Of a DNA stretch of 64,000 nt, positions 25,063 to 34,117 are shown piece after piece; position 1 is the stretch's first letter, and each line of letters starts with the position of its first letter. The stretch is from Acetobacteraceae bacterium (GTDB taxonomy: Bacteria > Pseudomonadota > Alphaproteobacteria > Acetobacterales > Acetobacteraceae), in assembly GCA_004843165.1 (NCBI GenBank), contig CP039459.1, forward strand, positions 1,057,501 to 1,121,500. The letters run 5' to 3'. The translations under genes were made by a program, and so were the position numbers. Below the pieces are notes generated by a model. It saw only the letters and a list, made by a program, of their open reading frames with translations. It was not told the origin of the DNA and did not search any database.

Positions 25063-25114
25063 AGCGTTAAGATAGGGTTACGGCGATATAAGACCGGTGA
25101 TCGGGATCTACGCT
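25063..25114 (+). promoter_or_regulatory. Possible structured leader before gldA
   Basis: Within the 24771-25148 gap, AGCGT and ACGCT (25063 and 25110) could close a stem enclosing CCG-GTGAT-CGG and other short hairpins, 35 bases before the gldA start. No known riboswitch motif is recognised. The remainder of the gap is AT-rich divergent promoter sequence with nothing else identifiable. Confidence 0.25.
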
Positions 25115-25148
25115 GTGGCTCCATGATAAAAAAAGAGGGATTTTAATC

Positions 25149-26276
25149 ATGGCAGAACAACAGACGGTATATTCTTCTTCAGTTCCTTATCTGTTGGCCT
25201 CTCCGAGTAAGTTTTGTATCGGTGCAGGTTTGCTTTCAAGGCTGGAAAATACAGTAAAAGATTTCGGAGATAATCTTTTTATTATTTCAGATGCGTTTAT
25301 TTTACCCAAAATAGAGAAAGAATCTCTTCCACATTTGAAGAAAAGCAAGCTTCAGGTGCATGTAGAGGAATTTCAGTGTGAATGTAGCGAGGCAGAAATT
25401 AAGCGTAACTGCTCTCTCGCAAAGGAAAAAAAGGCGAATGTGATCGTTGGTATCGGCGGTGGAAAGACGCTGGATACAGCCAAAGCGGTTGCTTTTTATA
25501 CCAAAAATCCAGTGATTTTATATCCGACGATTGCCTCGACGGATGCGCCCTGTACAGCGCTCGCTGTTGTGTATGGTGAGGATGGTAGTTTCTCCCATTA
25601 TCTTTATATTCCACAAAATCCTAATGCTGTTTTGGTGGACACAAACATCGTTGCAGCGGCACCTGCTAGGTTTTTTTCCGCAGGGGTTGGGGATGCGCTC
25701 TCAACTTGGTTTGAGGCACGTGCCGTTTGGCGTTCCCATGGATTGAATTTGCTGCATCATCATTGCACGAGGACGGCATTGGGCATTGCAAAACTTTGTT
25801 TTGAGATTTTATCTGAAAATATTGAATTGGCGATGGAGAGTGCGGAATGCCATGTTCCAACCCCTGCTTTTCAGCAGGTTGTGGAGGCAACGATTTATTT
25901 AAGTGGTATCGGTGCAGAATCAGCAGGGCTTGCGGCGGCGCATGCCGTGCATAATGGCATGTGCATTGTGCCGGAACTTCATCATTGTCAGCACGGGGAA
26001 AAAGTGATTTTTGGTCTTCTGGTGCAGCTTGTACTTGAAAATGCCCCAAAGGAAGAAATTGAGGAGGTCGCAAGAATTGCTAAATATGCACATTTACCGC
26101 TAACGCTTGAGGCACTTGGTGTTAAAAAATTCGATCCGGAAATTTGGAGAGAAGTTGCAAAAATTTCCTGTGATGATGCCGATACAATGAAAAACATGCC
26201 AACAAAACCGAACGCCGAAGAAGTTTATGCGGCTATTTTAGCGGCGGATAAACTTGGCAGACGCTTATCAGTGTAA
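25149..26276 (+). CDS. gldA: Glycerol dehydrogenase-like enzyme
   Basis: This is a 375-residue cytoplasmic NAD-dependent metal alcohol dehydrogenase that oxidises glycerol to dihydroxyacetone. It shows the NAD-binding GIGGGKTLDTAKAVA, the family TIASTDAPCTALAV, a metal-binding Asp region AGVGDALSTWFEAR, and two His in AHAVHNGM and HHCQHGEKV. Length and order match GldA. It is divergent from the molybdenum dehydrogenase operon. A strong terminator follows, so it is probably monocistronic. Confidence 0.92.
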   Translation: MAEQQTVYSSSVPYLLASPSKFCIGAGLLSRLENTVKDFGDNLFIISDAFILPKIEKESLPHLKKSKLQVHVEEFQCECSEAEIKRNCSLAKEKKANVIVGIGGGKTLDTAKAVAFYTKNPVILYPTIASTDAPCTALAVVYGEDGSFSHYLYIPQNPNAVLVDTNIVAAAPARFFSAGVGDALSTWFEARAVWRSHGLNLLHHHCTRTALGIAKLCFEILSENIELAMESAECHVPTPAFQQVVEATIYLSGIGAESAGLAAAHAVHNGMCIVPELHHCQHGEKVIFGLLVQLVLENAPKEEIEEVARIAKYAHLPLTLEALGVKKFDPEIWREVAKISCDDADTMKNMPTKPNAEEVYAAILAADKLGRRLSV

Positions 26277-26315
26277 TGTTTTTATTTTGTTGTGTTAAGG
26301 AGATTGATTTTTAAG

Positions 26316-26357
26316 AATTCTCCCTTCCTTTTCTTTAAAGGGAAGGGAGAATTTTTT
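26316..26357 (+). terminator. Terminator after gldA
   Basis: The stem AATTCTCCCTTCC/GGAAGGGAGAATT has a loop of about 12 bases and is followed by TTTT. Confidence 0.85.
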
Positions 26358-26441
26358 GAAAGCCATGCGGTTATGAGAAAAAATTTTGCGTAGCGTTCGG
26401 GAAGTGTCGACAGCAGGCTGAAATGTCATATGTTGCGGTTT

Positions 26442-27020
26442 TTATAAATCTTCTTTTCGATCAATATCACGGATTAATTCTGGGGAACACTGAACGAAAA
26501 AAGCATTGTCCCGCAAAGAACGTGCCCCCCCTTCGCCTGTTTCTGGGAGTTTTTGAAGGTCTTTCAGCGCAAAAATGGCAGGCGGCCCTTTGTAATTTTC
26601 CGATTGGGTGGCAATGGTTTTTTTTCCGTCAAAAGCCTTTAGTATTTTTTTGAGATGCGCTTGAGAAATAAAAGGCATGTCAGCAAGACAGATGAAAAGA
26701 TGCGTTATCTCAGGATGGGCAGATAAGACGGCTTTTCTCAGAGAGCTTAACATGCCGCCTACCGGATTATCGTTGTAACAAATCTCAAAATTTTCCTGCT
26801 GATAGCGTCCTGCCCATAAGGAACTTCTCCGACAGACAAGGATTTTTTGTGCCCATGAAAAATCTTTAACAATATCTAAAACATGATGGGCAACAGGCTT
26901 CCCGTCCAGTAAAGCGCCAAGCTTATCTTTGCTTTCACTAAATCGCCGCCCATACCCTGCCCCTAAAACCGCAAGGGCAATGTGAAGTGTGATAATGTTT
27001 GAGTTATTGAATTTTGTCAT
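26442..27020 (-). CDS. Molybdenum cofactor cytidylyltransferase-like protein
   Basis: This is a 192-residue nucleotidyltransferase of the MobA/MocA type. The N-terminal GAGYGRRFSESKDKLGALLDG is the nucleotide-binding loop and active-site Lys region. CLADMPFIS carries the metal-binding Asp, and GPPAIFA is the usual substrate loop. It probably attaches CMP to molybdopterin for Mo hydroxylases, fitting the nearby Mo dehydrogenase and xdhC. The LADMP box supports MocA-like over general sugar transferases. A HEPN gene separates it from xdhC. Confidence 0.82.
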   Translation of the reverse strand: MTKFNNSNIITLHIALAVLGAGYGRRFSESKDKLGALLDGKPVAHHVLDIVKDFSWAQKILVCRRSSLWAGRYQQENFEICYNDNPVGGMLSSLRKAVLSAHPEITHLFICLADMPFISQAHLKKILKAFDGKKTIATQSENYKGPPAIFALKDLQKLPETGEGGARSLRDNAFFVQCSPELIRDIDRKEDL

Positions 27021-27127
27021 AAAGAGATCGAAGATAATATGTTTTTTGTGCAGTGACAGAGCTCTTCTATTGTGGCTAATGAATTAGTTTAGCCGTTAGT
27101 GATTTGAACTAAATTTTAAAGTGCCAG

Positions 27128-28723
27128 ATGTCAGAAAAGATAGATTTTTATAAAGAGGAAAAACTCCTTTTAAATGTAGGAAACTTAATTGATTTGTCAT
27201 GTAAGAAAAGGGATAAAGAAGGCCTGTTAAATGCTTTAAAATTCCTTCAAGAATTTTATACCAAATATGGTAGTACACCTCTTTCTGAGTATTTTCGCTC
27301 TAATGCCTATGGAGCGCTGGCAAATCTTGAAAATCAGGATATTTCTTTATGGAAAGTGCGCAATACAAACAAAGAGCGCCAACTTTTAAGTCTTTCCCGT
27401 GCAGTTTTTCATCCAGATTTTAAGCAACTTCCATTACACCGTAAATGCAATATTTTTACCAATAGAGGCAATACTCTTTCGCAGTTAGGGAGGTATCGAG
27501 AAGGTTTTCAGAACTGGGAGGAAGCTTTAAAGGTTAATCCCAGATTTGCAATGGCTTTAGGGGCTAAAGGAAGTATGATCGTTGGTAGATTGCTTCAGTT
27601 AGAGAGTTTTAGTTGTGTAGATATTCAATATTTAGCGAGCGTTATTTATCCAACTGTACTTGATATTTTAGAGCAAACCTTCTCTTCTGAAGGAAAAAAA
27701 ACTTTGGAGCCTCATGCTGTTCCTTATTTTGAGTGGCATTTTGAGAAATTGAAAAGTTGTTTTCTTAGTGTACCCGATTCTGTAAGGGATTTTTCACCTC
27801 AGGAACTTTCTAGAACAAAAATAGAGTTATATTATCGTGAATGGTCTTTGAAAAAAGGATTGTTTTTAAACCAGTATGGCATTTTAGGTATGGATGGAGG
27901 GGATGCACTGGATGATCTTCGTTTGCCAGCGGTTATGACCTCCTCCCTTGAAGAGCTACCTTTAGGTATTAGAAATATCAATGGGGCTCCTCCTCCAATT
28001 TTTGGACTTTTTAATCAGATAAAGCAAGAATACATCACCGCTCGGTGGTTTCTTTACGAAGCTCAGAAAGGTCATAAGCCACATTTCTCAGATCGTTATG
28101 TCGAGATAGCGAATACGCTAAGTTTTCCATGCTTCTCACTTTATACAGAGATGTTGAAGACAAGTTTTCAGAAAGCGTATTCGTTACTTGATAAAATTGG
28201 CTATTTTATCAATGAGTATTGGGGGGTTTTTCGATCAAGAAAAAATACTTCTTTTAGAAATGTTTGGTACAAAGAGCGTGGACAAGCGGTACCCGAAAAT
28301 GTCCTCCCAGTTTACTCAGAATCTAAAAATCCATTGTTACTTTCGCTCTTTTGGCTTTCTAAAGAAATTAGAAATCCAGATTTCTCTACAGCGACCTCAT
28401 CACAAGCAGAAAAAATTGAGGATATTAGGAATGCCTTAGAACATAAGCATTTTCAGCTCCATGAGGGGTGGGCATTTGATATGATAAAAGAAAGTTTACC
28501 AAGTAATGAATTTTGTTTTTCGATTTCAAGCTCTGAGATGCAGGAAAAGACTCGGTATCTTTTAAGACTGACGCAGTCAGCTATTTATTATCTTGTTGAA
28601 GCAGTGGCGTGGGAAGAAGAAAGAAAAAAAGAGAGTAAGGCTGACGGAATGCTGGTTCCAACATTTTCTATTGAAAGTCTTGAAGATAAGTACAAGGTAA
28701 ATCCTGATTATGGCAAAGAATAG
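27128..28723 (+). CDS. LA2681-like HEPN domain protein with TPR region
   Basis: This is a 531-residue protein. The N-terminal half contains a TPR-type helical repeat (around residues 105-150, RGNTLSQLGRYREGFQNWEE). The C-terminal part carries the HEPN signature RNALEH, with R434 and H439 in the R-x4-H spacing of HEPN ribonucleases. The overall layout recalls the LA2681 HEPN family (recognition from memory). HEPN proteins commonly cut RNA in toxin, abortive-infection or stress responses. It stands alone with no evident antitoxin, is visibly more AT-rich than its neighbours, and sits between two Mo-enzyme maturation genes. The 3' end overlaps xdhC by 16 bases, tail to tail. A horizontally acquired defence gene is plausible. 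Confidence 0.75.
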   Translation: MSEKIDFYKEEKLLLNVGNLIDLSCKKRDKEGLLNALKFLQEFYTKYGSTPLSEYFRSNAYGALANLENQDISLWKVRNTNKERQLLSLSRAVFHPDFKQLPLHRKCNIFTNRGNTLSQLGRYREGFQNWEEALKVNPRFAMALGAKGSMIVGRLLQLESFSCVDIQYLASVIYPTVLDILEQTFSSEGKKTLEPHAVPYFEWHFEKLKSCFLSVPDSVRDFSPQELSRTKIELYYREWSLKKGLFLNQYGILGMDGGDALDDLRLPAVMTSSLEELPLGIRNINGAPPPIFGLFNQIKQEYITARWFLYEAQKGHKPHFSDRYVEIANTLSFPCFSLYTEMLKTSFQKAYSLLDKIGYFINEYWGVFRSRKNTSFRNVWYKERGQAVPENVLPVYSESKNPLLLSLFWLSKEIRNPDFSTATSSQAEKIEDIRNALEHKHFQLHEGWAFDMIKESLPSNEFCFSISSSEMQEKTRYLLRLTQSAIYYLVEAVAWEEERKKESKADGMLVPTFSIESLEDKYKVNPDYGKE

Positions 28724-29655
28724 TTATCGGCACTCTTCATAATTTCCGCCACGATGGAGACAGCGAGGGGACGGGCGTTGCGTGCTGGGCCGAAGAGGCC
28801 GATTGGGGCATGGATTTTAGCTATTTTTTGCGAAGAGAATCCTTTGTTCATCAAATGTTTTTTACGTCTTTCATGGGTCTGTACACTGCCGAGGCAGCCA
28901 ATATAAAAGGCTTTTGTTTTGAGCGCTTTTTCAAGGATTGGCAGTTCTCGTTCCGGATCATGATGGAGAAGTGCAATGGCCGTATTCTCATCTGTCCAAT
29001 CCTCTAAATGTCTGAGAATTTCGTTTGGTGTGTTTGTTGCGGGGTGGCTGACCTCAAATCCTGCGCTGTCCGCAATTTCGGCTAAAATTTCTGTCTCATA
29101 GGCACCGCCTGACAGAAACAAGCGGGTTGCAGGGCGGTAGGCGATGTAAAAATGATTGCCTGTCCAGCCGCTTTTTTCCTTGCCGTAAGTGGCGGTAAGG
29201 CTTTTCTCTTGTGGATGGTAGGTTAAAAAACAGGATTTTCTTTGTCTCAAGAAGGAAAGAATTTCCGTGATCGGTTTTGCGTCTTTTAAAAGATGAATGG
29301 CAAGTTTAATACCTCCGCCACAGGGGAGGACAATATCAAAATGGGGTGATCCTTTGCCGAAATGGCAGAAACGGTCTTTGTTTTCTGAGATTGCTGTAAG
29401 CGCCTCTTGAGCGACGGCATTCTCGACACAGCCCCCTGAAACAAAACCGCAATAAAGTCCATCTTCACGGACTGCCATATGTGCCCCAAGTGCTCTTGAG
29501 GAGCCTTGAATAATATCGACTAAGCTAATGAGGGTGCATTTTTGCTGCGCCTCAAACGCCTCAAGAATGAAGGTAAAGATCTCTGTCGGACGATCTGTTA
29601 GAAGCGCAGCCTTGGGATGGATTTTTTTTAGGCTTTGGGGTGACATTTTTTCCAT
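28708..29655 (-). CDS. XdhC/CoxI family molybdoenzyme maturation factor
   Basis: This is a 315-residue protein. The N-terminal XdhC-CoxI domain shows LVDIIQGSSRALGAHMAV and GFVSGGCVENAVA, and the C-terminal Rossmann-type domain shows YIGCLGSVQTHERRK and ARNARPLAVSIVAEI. XdhC proteins bind Mo cofactor, help its sulfuration and insert it into xanthine-dehydrogenase-family enzymes. Here the target is presumably the Mo dehydrogenase at 22063. The start (29655, or 29646) lies inside the end of xerC with a 28-base overlap, so the two are probably coupled. Confidence 0.88.
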   Translation of the reverse strand: MEKMSPQSLKKIHPKAALLTDRPTEIFTFILEAFEAQQKCTLISLVDIIQGSSRALGAHMAVREDGLYCGFVSGGCVENAVAQEALTAISENKDRFCHFGKGSPHFDIVLPCGGGIKLAIHLLKDAKPITEILSFLRQRKSCFLTYHPQEKSLTATYGKEKSGWTGNHFYIAYRPATRLFLSGGAYETEILAEIADSAGFEVSHPATNTPNEILRHLEDWTDENTAIALLHHDPERELPILEKALKTKAFYIGCLGSVQTHERRKKHLMNKGFSSQKIAKIHAPIGLFGPARNARPLAVSIVAEIMKSADNYSLP

Positions 29656-30611
29656 GTTTCCAGCAGGCTTTTTTCATCCACGAGGGTATAAATTTGCGTT
29701 GAGGCAAGACTTGCATGACCGAGTAATTCTTGGATGACTCTCAAATCGGCACCATTTGAGAGGAGATGGGTGGCAAAAGAATGGCGCAACGCATGGGGGG
29801 TGGCGCTTTCTGGTAGTCCTGATTGCCGCCGCCATTCCCGCATAGATTTTTGTGCGATACCGGCTTGGAGGCGTCCGCCTTTGGCACCGATAAAAAAGGG
29901 CTCATCGGCATCGAGTCCTTGAAGCGGATCTCTAACTTCTAAATATTTGCGGAGCGGTTTAATGACTTCAGGAATGAGGGGAACAAGCCTTTCCTTATTG
30001 CCTTTGCCGATAATTCTTAAAGAAGTGCCTTTGAAATTGCGGATCTGTCCAATATTAAGCTTCAGTGCCTCGCCAATACGCAATCCAGCGCCATAAAGAA
30101 GGGAGAAAAGGGCAATATCACGCAAAATAAGTTCAGGTTTTTTTTGTCCGCTGGCAATTTCTTCCGGTGCGGCCAGTGCCTCTTTGACATTGAGCGGACG
30201 TGGCAGGCTTTTACTTAATCTTGGCCCTCTTAGGCGAAAAACAGCGCTGTTTTCGAGGTTTTTCTCCTGTTCTAACCATCTGAAAAAAGAGCGAAGGGAG
30301 GAAAGTCGTCTGGCTTGGCTCCGCTTAACGCCTTCTTTGCTATTTTGTGGATTCTTGGCAAAAGTTTGGTTCATTTCCCAAGCTAGCCAACGGTTGAGAA
30401 TGGGTTTTTCAAGGGTTGAAAGCCTTTTGGCATCTATGGTACCGGGAAGATTTCCAAGAAAAAAACGCATCGCCCGCTCAACATCTTGCTGATAAGCTTC
30501 TAAAGTAAGGGGGGAGAGTTTTTTCTCAAGGGCAAGCCAAGCGCCCCATTTTTGCCATAAATGGCGTAAATCTGGCGTCAGTAGTGGAAGAGGGGAAGCA
30601 TTTATATTCAT
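29628..30611 (-). CDS. xerC: Tyrosine recombinase XerC
   Basis: This is a 327-residue site-specific recombinase that, with XerD, resolves chromosome dimers at dif. It has an N-terminal SAM-like DNA-binding domain (WLALEKKLSPLTLEAYQQDV) and a C-terminal catalytic domain with GAGLRIGEAL, HALRHSFATHLL and GHASLASTQIYT, the last carrying the nucleophile Tyr. Length is typical, so it is more likely the housekeeping enzyme than a mobile integrase. The start codon shares bases with that of priA on the other strand (CATG at 30609-30612). Confidence 0.92.
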   Translation of the reverse strand: MNINASPLPLLTPDLRHLWQKWGAWLALEKKLSPLTLEAYQQDVERAMRFFLGNLPGTIDAKRLSTLEKPILNRWLAWEMNQTFAKNPQNSKEGVKRSQARRLSSLRSFFRWLEQEKNLENSAVFRLRGPRLSKSLPRPLNVKEALAAPEEIASGQKKPELILRDIALFSLLYGAGLRIGEALKLNIGQIRNFKGTSLRIIGKGNKERLVPLIPEVIKPLRKYLEVRDPLQGLDADEPFFIGAKGGRLQAGIAQKSMREWRRQSGLPESATPHALRHSFATHLLSNGADLRVIQELLGHASLASTQIYTLVDEKSLLETWKKCHPKA

Positions 30612-32859
30612 GAAAAAGGATATTGCCCTATCTTTAAAAGAAAAAGAAGATGATCTTGGCCATCGTATTCATGTTTTGCTCCGACGCCCTTTTGAAACAG
30701 CGTTAGAGTATCGCTATGTGGTTCCTTTACCGCCGGGGCGTTTTGTCCGTGTGCCGCTTGGGCGCAGCGAGGTGATCGGCTGTGTTTGGGACCAGGGTTC
30801 AGATGTGCCCAAGGAGCTTGCGCCGATTGCGCCGAAATCATGGCCTATGAAAAAACTTCGTCCCATTTCGGCAGTGCTGGACTTTCCAGCTCTTCCGCTC
30901 TCTTTACGGCGTTTTGTGAATTGGGCATCCGCTTATTATCTGATGCCACCGGGGATGATGCTTGGCCCTGTGATTCGCATGGTTGAGTTTCTAATTCTCA
31001 ATGGCAAAGGGGCAGAAAAAAGGGGCTGGCGGCAGACGCAAAAAATTATACCGCAAGATTTTAAAGTGACAAAACAACGTCAGGCCGTTTTGGATGTTGT
31101 TGCTGGGGGAGAAATTTTCTCGACAGAAACACTTTTGGCAAAATCAGGTGTAGGTGTTTCTGTTTTAAAGAAATTGGAGGACGCCGCTCTCTTAGAAAAA
31201 GTTGCTTTGCCGTCTCTCGGAGAGGTCGAGCTTGACCCCTTTTTTAAAAAGCCGAATCTTTCGCCAGAGCAGGCTGCTGCTGGCCATTTTTTGCGAGAAA
31301 TGGTTAAAAAATCTGAATTTCAAACCGATTTATTGCAGGGGATTACAGGCTCAGGAAAGACGGAGATTTATTTTGAGGCGATTGCGCAAGCTTTAGAAGA
31401 GAAAAAGCAGGTTTTGGTTTTACTGCCTGAAATTGCGCTCACAGCCCAATGGAAAAAACGCTTTAAAGCACGCTTTGGAAGCGCCCCTTTGGTTTGGCAT
31501 TCAGAACTCACACCAAGGGCACGTTCCAAAGTTTTTGAAGAGGCGCTTTCCGAAAGGCCCTGTTTGATTGTCGGGGCGAGATCGGCTCTTTTTCTGCCTT
31601 TTACCCATCTTGGTTTAATTGTGATTGATGAGGAGCATGAGGCGACATTTAAGCAAGAGGAAGGGGTGATTTATCATGGGCGTGATATGGGAATTTTACG
31701 GGCAAATCTTGAAAAATGCCCTGTTATTTTAGCCTCTGCAACTCCTTCGCTCGAAACGCTTATGAATGCGCAGGCTGGGCGTTACCATTGGCAAAAAATT
31801 ACGGAACGTTATGGGGCGGCGGTGCCGCCTTCGATTGAAATGATTGATCTGAAAGAGGCTTCGCCGGAAAAGGGAGATTTTCTTTCTCCGAAACTTATCG
31901 AAGAGGTTAAGGCGACTTTGGGACGGGGGGAGCAGGCGTTACTTTTTCTTAATCGCCGGGGATATGCCCCGTTGACGCTTTGCCGGAAATGCGGTTTTCG
32001 GTTCCGGTGTGATTGCTGTTCGGCTTGGCTTGTGCAGCATCAGCAGCGACGCCGGATGCAATGCCATCATTGCGATCATGTGACAGCTGTGCCTGTTTCT
32101 TGTCCGGAATGCGGTTCGGAAGAGGATCTTGCAACAATCGGTCCGGGGGTGGAACGGATTGCAGAAGAGGCGTTTCGGCATTTTCCGGAGGCGCATCAGC
32201 TCTGTATGACGTCGGATTTAACCACTTCCCAAATGCAAATGCAGGAAATGGTAGGAAAAATTGAGTCGGGAGAGATTAATCTTTTAATCGGGACGCAGCT
32301 GGTTGCCAAAGGATGGCATTTTCCAAAATTGACTTTGGTTGGGGCGGTTGATGCTGATCTTGGTTTGGGCGGGGGGGATTTACGGGCAGGAGAGCGTACC
32401 ATGCAGCTTTTAAGTCAGGTGGCAGGTCGTGCTGGCCGTGCTGAAAAGCCCGGAAAAGTCTATTTACAGACATATCTGCCAGAACATCCTGTCATGCAAT
32501 CTTTGCAAAAGGGTGATTTTGAAAGCTTCATGCAGCTAGAGGAGGCTGCACGCCGTCCGGGATTTTGGCCGCCTTATGGACGCTTGGCCGCTATTGTGAT
32601 TATTTCTGAAAATTTAAAACAGGCGGAAGATTATGCTTGGAAACTTGGGGCTTGTGCGCCGCAAGGAGAGGGGGTTGTTGTGTTGGGGCCTGCACCTGCG
32701 CCGCTGAGTTTTTTGCGTGGTCAGCATCGTTATCGTCTTTTATTGCGGGTGAAGCGGGGGATTGCCTTGCAGCCAGTTTTGCGGGAGTGGCTTTCAAGAG
32801 AGAAGATGCCAAAGCATCTTCGTGTGGATATAGACATTGATCCTGTTTCTTTTTTGTAG
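30610..32859 (+). CDS. priA: Primosomal protein N' (replication restart helicase)
   Basis: This is a 749-residue superfamily 2 helicase that reloads the replisome at stalled forks. It has a 3'-end-binding N-terminal domain (VPLPPGRFVRVPLG), Walker A ITGSGKTEIY near residue 246, and Walker B VIDEEH (D340-H343). Paired zinc-binding cysteines run from C458 (CRKCGFRFRCDCC, then CHHCDH and CPECGS). The helicase motif VAGRAGRAEKPG follows. All core elements are intact. No other start is available downstream, which supports the overlapping divergent start with xerC. Confidence 0.95.
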   Translation: MKKDIALSLKEKEDDLGHRIHVLLRRPFETALEYRYVVPLPPGRFVRVPLGRSEVIGCVWDQGSDVPKELAPIAPKSWPMKKLRPISAVLDFPALPLSLRRFVNWASAYYLMPPGMMLGPVIRMVEFLILNGKGAEKRGWRQTQKIIPQDFKVTKQRQAVLDVVAGGEIFSTETLLAKSGVGVSVLKKLEDAALLEKVALPSLGEVELDPFFKKPNLSPEQAAAGHFLREMVKKSEFQTDLLQGITGSGKTEIYFEAIAQALEEKKQVLVLLPEIALTAQWKKRFKARFGSAPLVWHSELTPRARSKVFEEALSERPCLIVGARSALFLPFTHLGLIVIDEEHEATFKQEEGVIYHGRDMGILRANLEKCPVILASATPSLETLMNAQAGRYHWQKITERYGAAVPPSIEMIDLKEASPEKGDFLSPKLIEEVKATLGRGEQALLFLNRRGYAPLTLCRKCGFRFRCDCCSAWLVQHQQRRRMQCHHCDHVTAVPVSCPECGSEEDLATIGPGVERIAEEAFRHFPEAHQLCMTSDLTTSQMQMQEMVGKIESGEINLLIGTQLVAKGWHFPKLTLVGAVDADLGLGGGDLRAGERTMQLLSQVAGRAGRAEKPGKVYLQTYLPEHPVMQSLQKGDFESFMQLEEAARRPGFWPPYGRLAAIVIISENLKQAEDYAWKLGACAPQGEGVVVLGPAPAPLSFLRGQHRYRLLLRVKRGIALQPVLREWLSREKMPKHLRVDIDIDPVSFL

Positions 32860-32961
32860 AAATTCACAAAAGAAATGTTAGAAAGAGAGTAAGTAAAGCA
32901 TATTTGGGGAGGATTTACTTTGAAAATCCTTTCCACTTATTTGACTAAAGAGAAGGGTACA

Positions 32962-33450
32962 ATGGCAGGATTAAATAAAGCATGCATCCTCGGTAATTTA
33001 GGCGTAGATCCTGAATCTCGTATGATGCAGAATGGCAAAAAAGTTGTAAATCTTCGGATCGCAACCTCTCAAAGCTGGACAGACCGTGCCAGCGGTGAGC
33101 GTAAAGAGCGTACGGAATGGCATCGCATTGTTATTTTTAATGAACGTCTTGGAGAGATTGCTGAGAAATATCTTCAGAAAGGGCGCTCTGTGTATGTAGA
33201 GGGAGAGCTTCGTACCCGTTCTTGGACAGATCAGACTGGACAGGAAAAATACACGACGGAAATCGTCCTAGATGCTTTTAGAGGAGAGCTTGTCCTTGTC
33301 GGCGGTAATGGTGGCGGTGAAGGTCGCTCCTCTTCTTATGGCGGTGATTTTGCATCTTCTCCACGTCAAGCGGCGGCACCTTCTCGCAAACAGGAATCCT
33401 CTTGGGATGTCCCTTCGGACAATCATTTGGATGATGATATTCCGTTCTAG
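32962..33450 (+). CDS. ssb: Single-stranded DNA-binding protein
   Basis: This is a 162-residue homotetrameric protein that coats ssDNA in replication and repair. The OB fold spans about residues 1-110 (MAGLNKACILGNLG, TEWHRIVIFNERLGEIAEKY, GRSVYVEGELRTRSW). A flexible Gly/Ser linker and the acidic tip DDDIPF that recruits partner proteins follow. The ATG at 32962 is the family start; an upstream in-frame TTG is not needed. It is followed one base later by a lipoprotein gene. Confidence 0.96.
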   Translation: MAGLNKACILGNLGVDPESRMMQNGKKVVNLRIATSQSWTDRASGERKERTEWHRIVIFNERLGEIAEKYLQKGRSVYVEGELRTRSWTDQTGQEKYTTEIVLDAFRGELVLVGGNGGGEGRSSSYGGDFASSPRQAAAPSRKQESSWDVPSDNHLDDDIPF

Positions 33451-33451
33451 G

Positions 33452-34117
33452 ATGCCCTTTTTTGGAAAAGTCGGAATAAGAAAATTCCGGCTTTCTCTCT
33501 ATGTGTTGGGGGAAGCGCTTTTATTGGCAGGCTGTACGCCACCGCCCCCACGTCATCCTGAAAATATTTGCGAGATCTTTACCGAAAGGCGGGCCTGGTA
33601 CCGTACAGCGGTAAAGGAGGCCGAAAAATGGCAGATACCCGTTTCGGTGACGATGTCGATTATGTATCAAGAATCTGGCTTTCGGGGCCAGGTTGGCACA
33701 AGAAGAAATCGGCTTTTCGGTTTTATCCCAACGACACATATTACCTCTGCCTACGGTTATGCACAGGCTGTGAATGCCAGTTGGGCAGAATATCTCAAAA
33801 CACAGAACAAGACCCGTAAACGAAAATCTTTTTCAGATTCTTTTGATTTTGTGGATTGGTATATTGCCAAAGCGTCGGAGAAACTCTCTTTAGAGAAACA
33901 GGATGCATATCATCAATATCTTGCTTACCATGAGGGAATTTCAGGTTATCGGCGCAAAACCTATGAGCTGAGGCCGGATATTCAAAAGGCCGCTTCCCTT
34001 GTACAGCAAAGAGCGGAACAATATCAGGAGCAATATCGGATTTGTGGCCCGCAGCTCAAAAATCGCAGCTTTATCCGCTGGATTTTTGAGGCGCTTTTAT
34101 CCCATTTAGCCGGTTAA
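33452..34117 (+). CDS. Lytic transglycosylase-like (SLT) lipoprotein
   Basis: This is a 221-residue predicted lipoprotein. The signal ends in lipobox LLLAGC near residue 27. The domain resembles a lysozyme-like SLT fold, with a catalytic Glu candidate in IMYQESGFRGQ and later AYGYAQ and YLAYHEGISGY. It would cleave peptidoglycan glycan strands at the outer-membrane face. The start lies one base after the ssb stop, suggesting coupled translation. The 3' end overlaps convergent queD by four bases. Confidence 0.85.
   Translation: MPFFGKVGIRKFRLSLYVLGEALLLAGCTPPPPRHPENICEIFTERRAWYRTAVKEAEKWQIPVSVTMSIMYQESGFRGQVGTRRNRLFGFIPTTHITSAYGYAQAVNASWAEYLKTQNKTRKRKSFSDSFDFVDWYIAKASEKLSLEKQDAYHQYLAYHEGISGYRRKTYELRPDIQKAASLVQQRAEQYQEQYRICGPQLKNRSFIRWIFEALLSHLAG

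Noticed and set aside
25063-25114. Known riboswitch before gldA
   Set aside because: No match to cobalamin, TPP, glycine or Moco motifs that I can recognise; kept only as a weak structured leader.
29628-30611. Integrase of a mobile island
   Set aside because: Length, motifs and position beside priA fit housekeeping XerC; no attachment repeats or phage genes nearby.
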